From assembly GCA_028023455.1 (NCBI GenBank), contig JAQFVV010006334.1, forward strand, positions 3,213,792 through 3,277,791: a stretch of DNA of 64,000 nt, in the 5' to 3' direction. Below the pieces are notes generated by a model. The model searched no databases and was not told where the DNA came from. It saw only the letters and a program-made list of their open reading frames with translations. This document shows positions 63,421 to 64,000 of this stretch, piece after piece (positions within the stretch are counted from its first letter, which is position 1; each line of letters starts with the position of its first letter). The translations under genes and the position numbers were made by a program. Source of the DNA: Epiperipatus broadwayi. Its lineage: Eukaryota > Onychophora > Udeonychophora > Euonychophora > Peripatidae.

Positions 63421-64000
63421 AAATTTAAAAACTGAATTCAAAAAATAAATCCCTTATTAACTTGTGAATAGATATTACTAAAAACAAATATGAATAGCTT
63501 TTGACGAGATGTTTGTTATTTACAAATATAATGCTAGCAGAAGGCATTTACTTTTTTATATCTTTACAAACAAATAATAGTAATAAACATTATAAGAAAA
63601 TGAATCACTAATTCCACACTAATCAGTAAAATCTAATTTCCAAAAACTATATTCTTTAAAACATGTTTAAGAATTGGTCTGAATATTGTTAGTGTATAGA
63701 ATTTCTATTATATAAAAGTAATAAACCAGATATTATTTATTAGTTAACATTTTCTATAACACATTAACATTTTCAGTCCTTGGAAAATATCTAAGGTACT
63801 TCTCTGATAAAAAAAATAAACACAAAATTAGTGCTTGAAAAATTATTCATTATTTTAATATATATAAATATCTTTATCATTTTTATCACAAACATCACAT
63901 TTTTTATAAAATTTATCATCATTAAATATATATGTATTCAAAATATATTTTATTCAAGACTGTGTTTATGAACCAAATAAATATTAATATCAAAGACAAA
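63421..64000. other. AT-rich end of the window
   Basis: I see nothing recognisable. Confidence 0.5.

Overview
The window looks like nuclear DNA of an invertebrate animal. It is very AT-rich (about a quarter G+C by eye), has no bacterial-style gene packing, carries spliced immunoglobulin-domain exons separated by introns of more than 11 kb, and is full of decayed metazoan retrotransposons (RTE, Tx1/L1-like, Penelope-like, Ty3/Gypsy), a tRNA-derived SINE and foldback DNA elements. The repertoire would suit a mollusc or another lophotrochozoan, but that placement is a guess.

Host gene: three exons on the minus strand (37488-37231, 25397-25098, 13728-13453) each encode one Ig-like domain and each has phase-1 introns on both sides. 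They read as consecutive domains of one Ig-superfamily cell-surface or secreted protein whose 5' end lies above 37488. A weak candidate for a further 3' exon sits at 6468-6330. No signal-peptide or transmembrane exon was identified with confidence.

Layout. 1-13.4 kb: AT-rich intron or flank with a decayed Penelope-like reverse transcriptase (minus, about 4.6-5.95 kb), a TTAA-flanked foldback element (9.6 kb), a half copy of it (11.0 kb) and an inverted-plus-direct repeat cluster (11.85-12.73 kb). 13.4-25.4 kb: the intron between the second and third Ig exons found here, with a second, larger foldback copy (15.7-16.3 kb) and a 1.8 kb terminal-inverted-repeat element (18.2-20.0 kb). 25.4-37.2 kb: the intron between the first two Ig exons, a stack of retroelements: RTE fragments, a Ty3/Gypsy RNase H-integrase remnant, and a 5.6 kb Tx1/L1-like LINE inserted into an RTE copy with a perfect 13 bp target-site duplication. 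38.5 kb: SINE with a tRNA-Gly(TCC) head. 41.9-46.9 kb: a possible Penelope terminal (hammerhead-like) motif, a tandem duplication, and a foldback element with a GC-rich coding-like centre. 50.0-53.1 kb: a fairly young RTE whose two halves are inverted relative to each other, abutting a 2.5 kb imperfect palindrome with a tetranucleotide core (53.1-55.7 kb). 59.4-60.3 kb: 3' end of another LINE. 60.8-63.4 kb: a decayed full-length RTE copy.

Nothing here works together as a pathway. The Ig gene is the only host gene supported, and the rest records successive transposon insertions. I found no CRISPR array, operon, rRNA or convincing intact tRNA gene.
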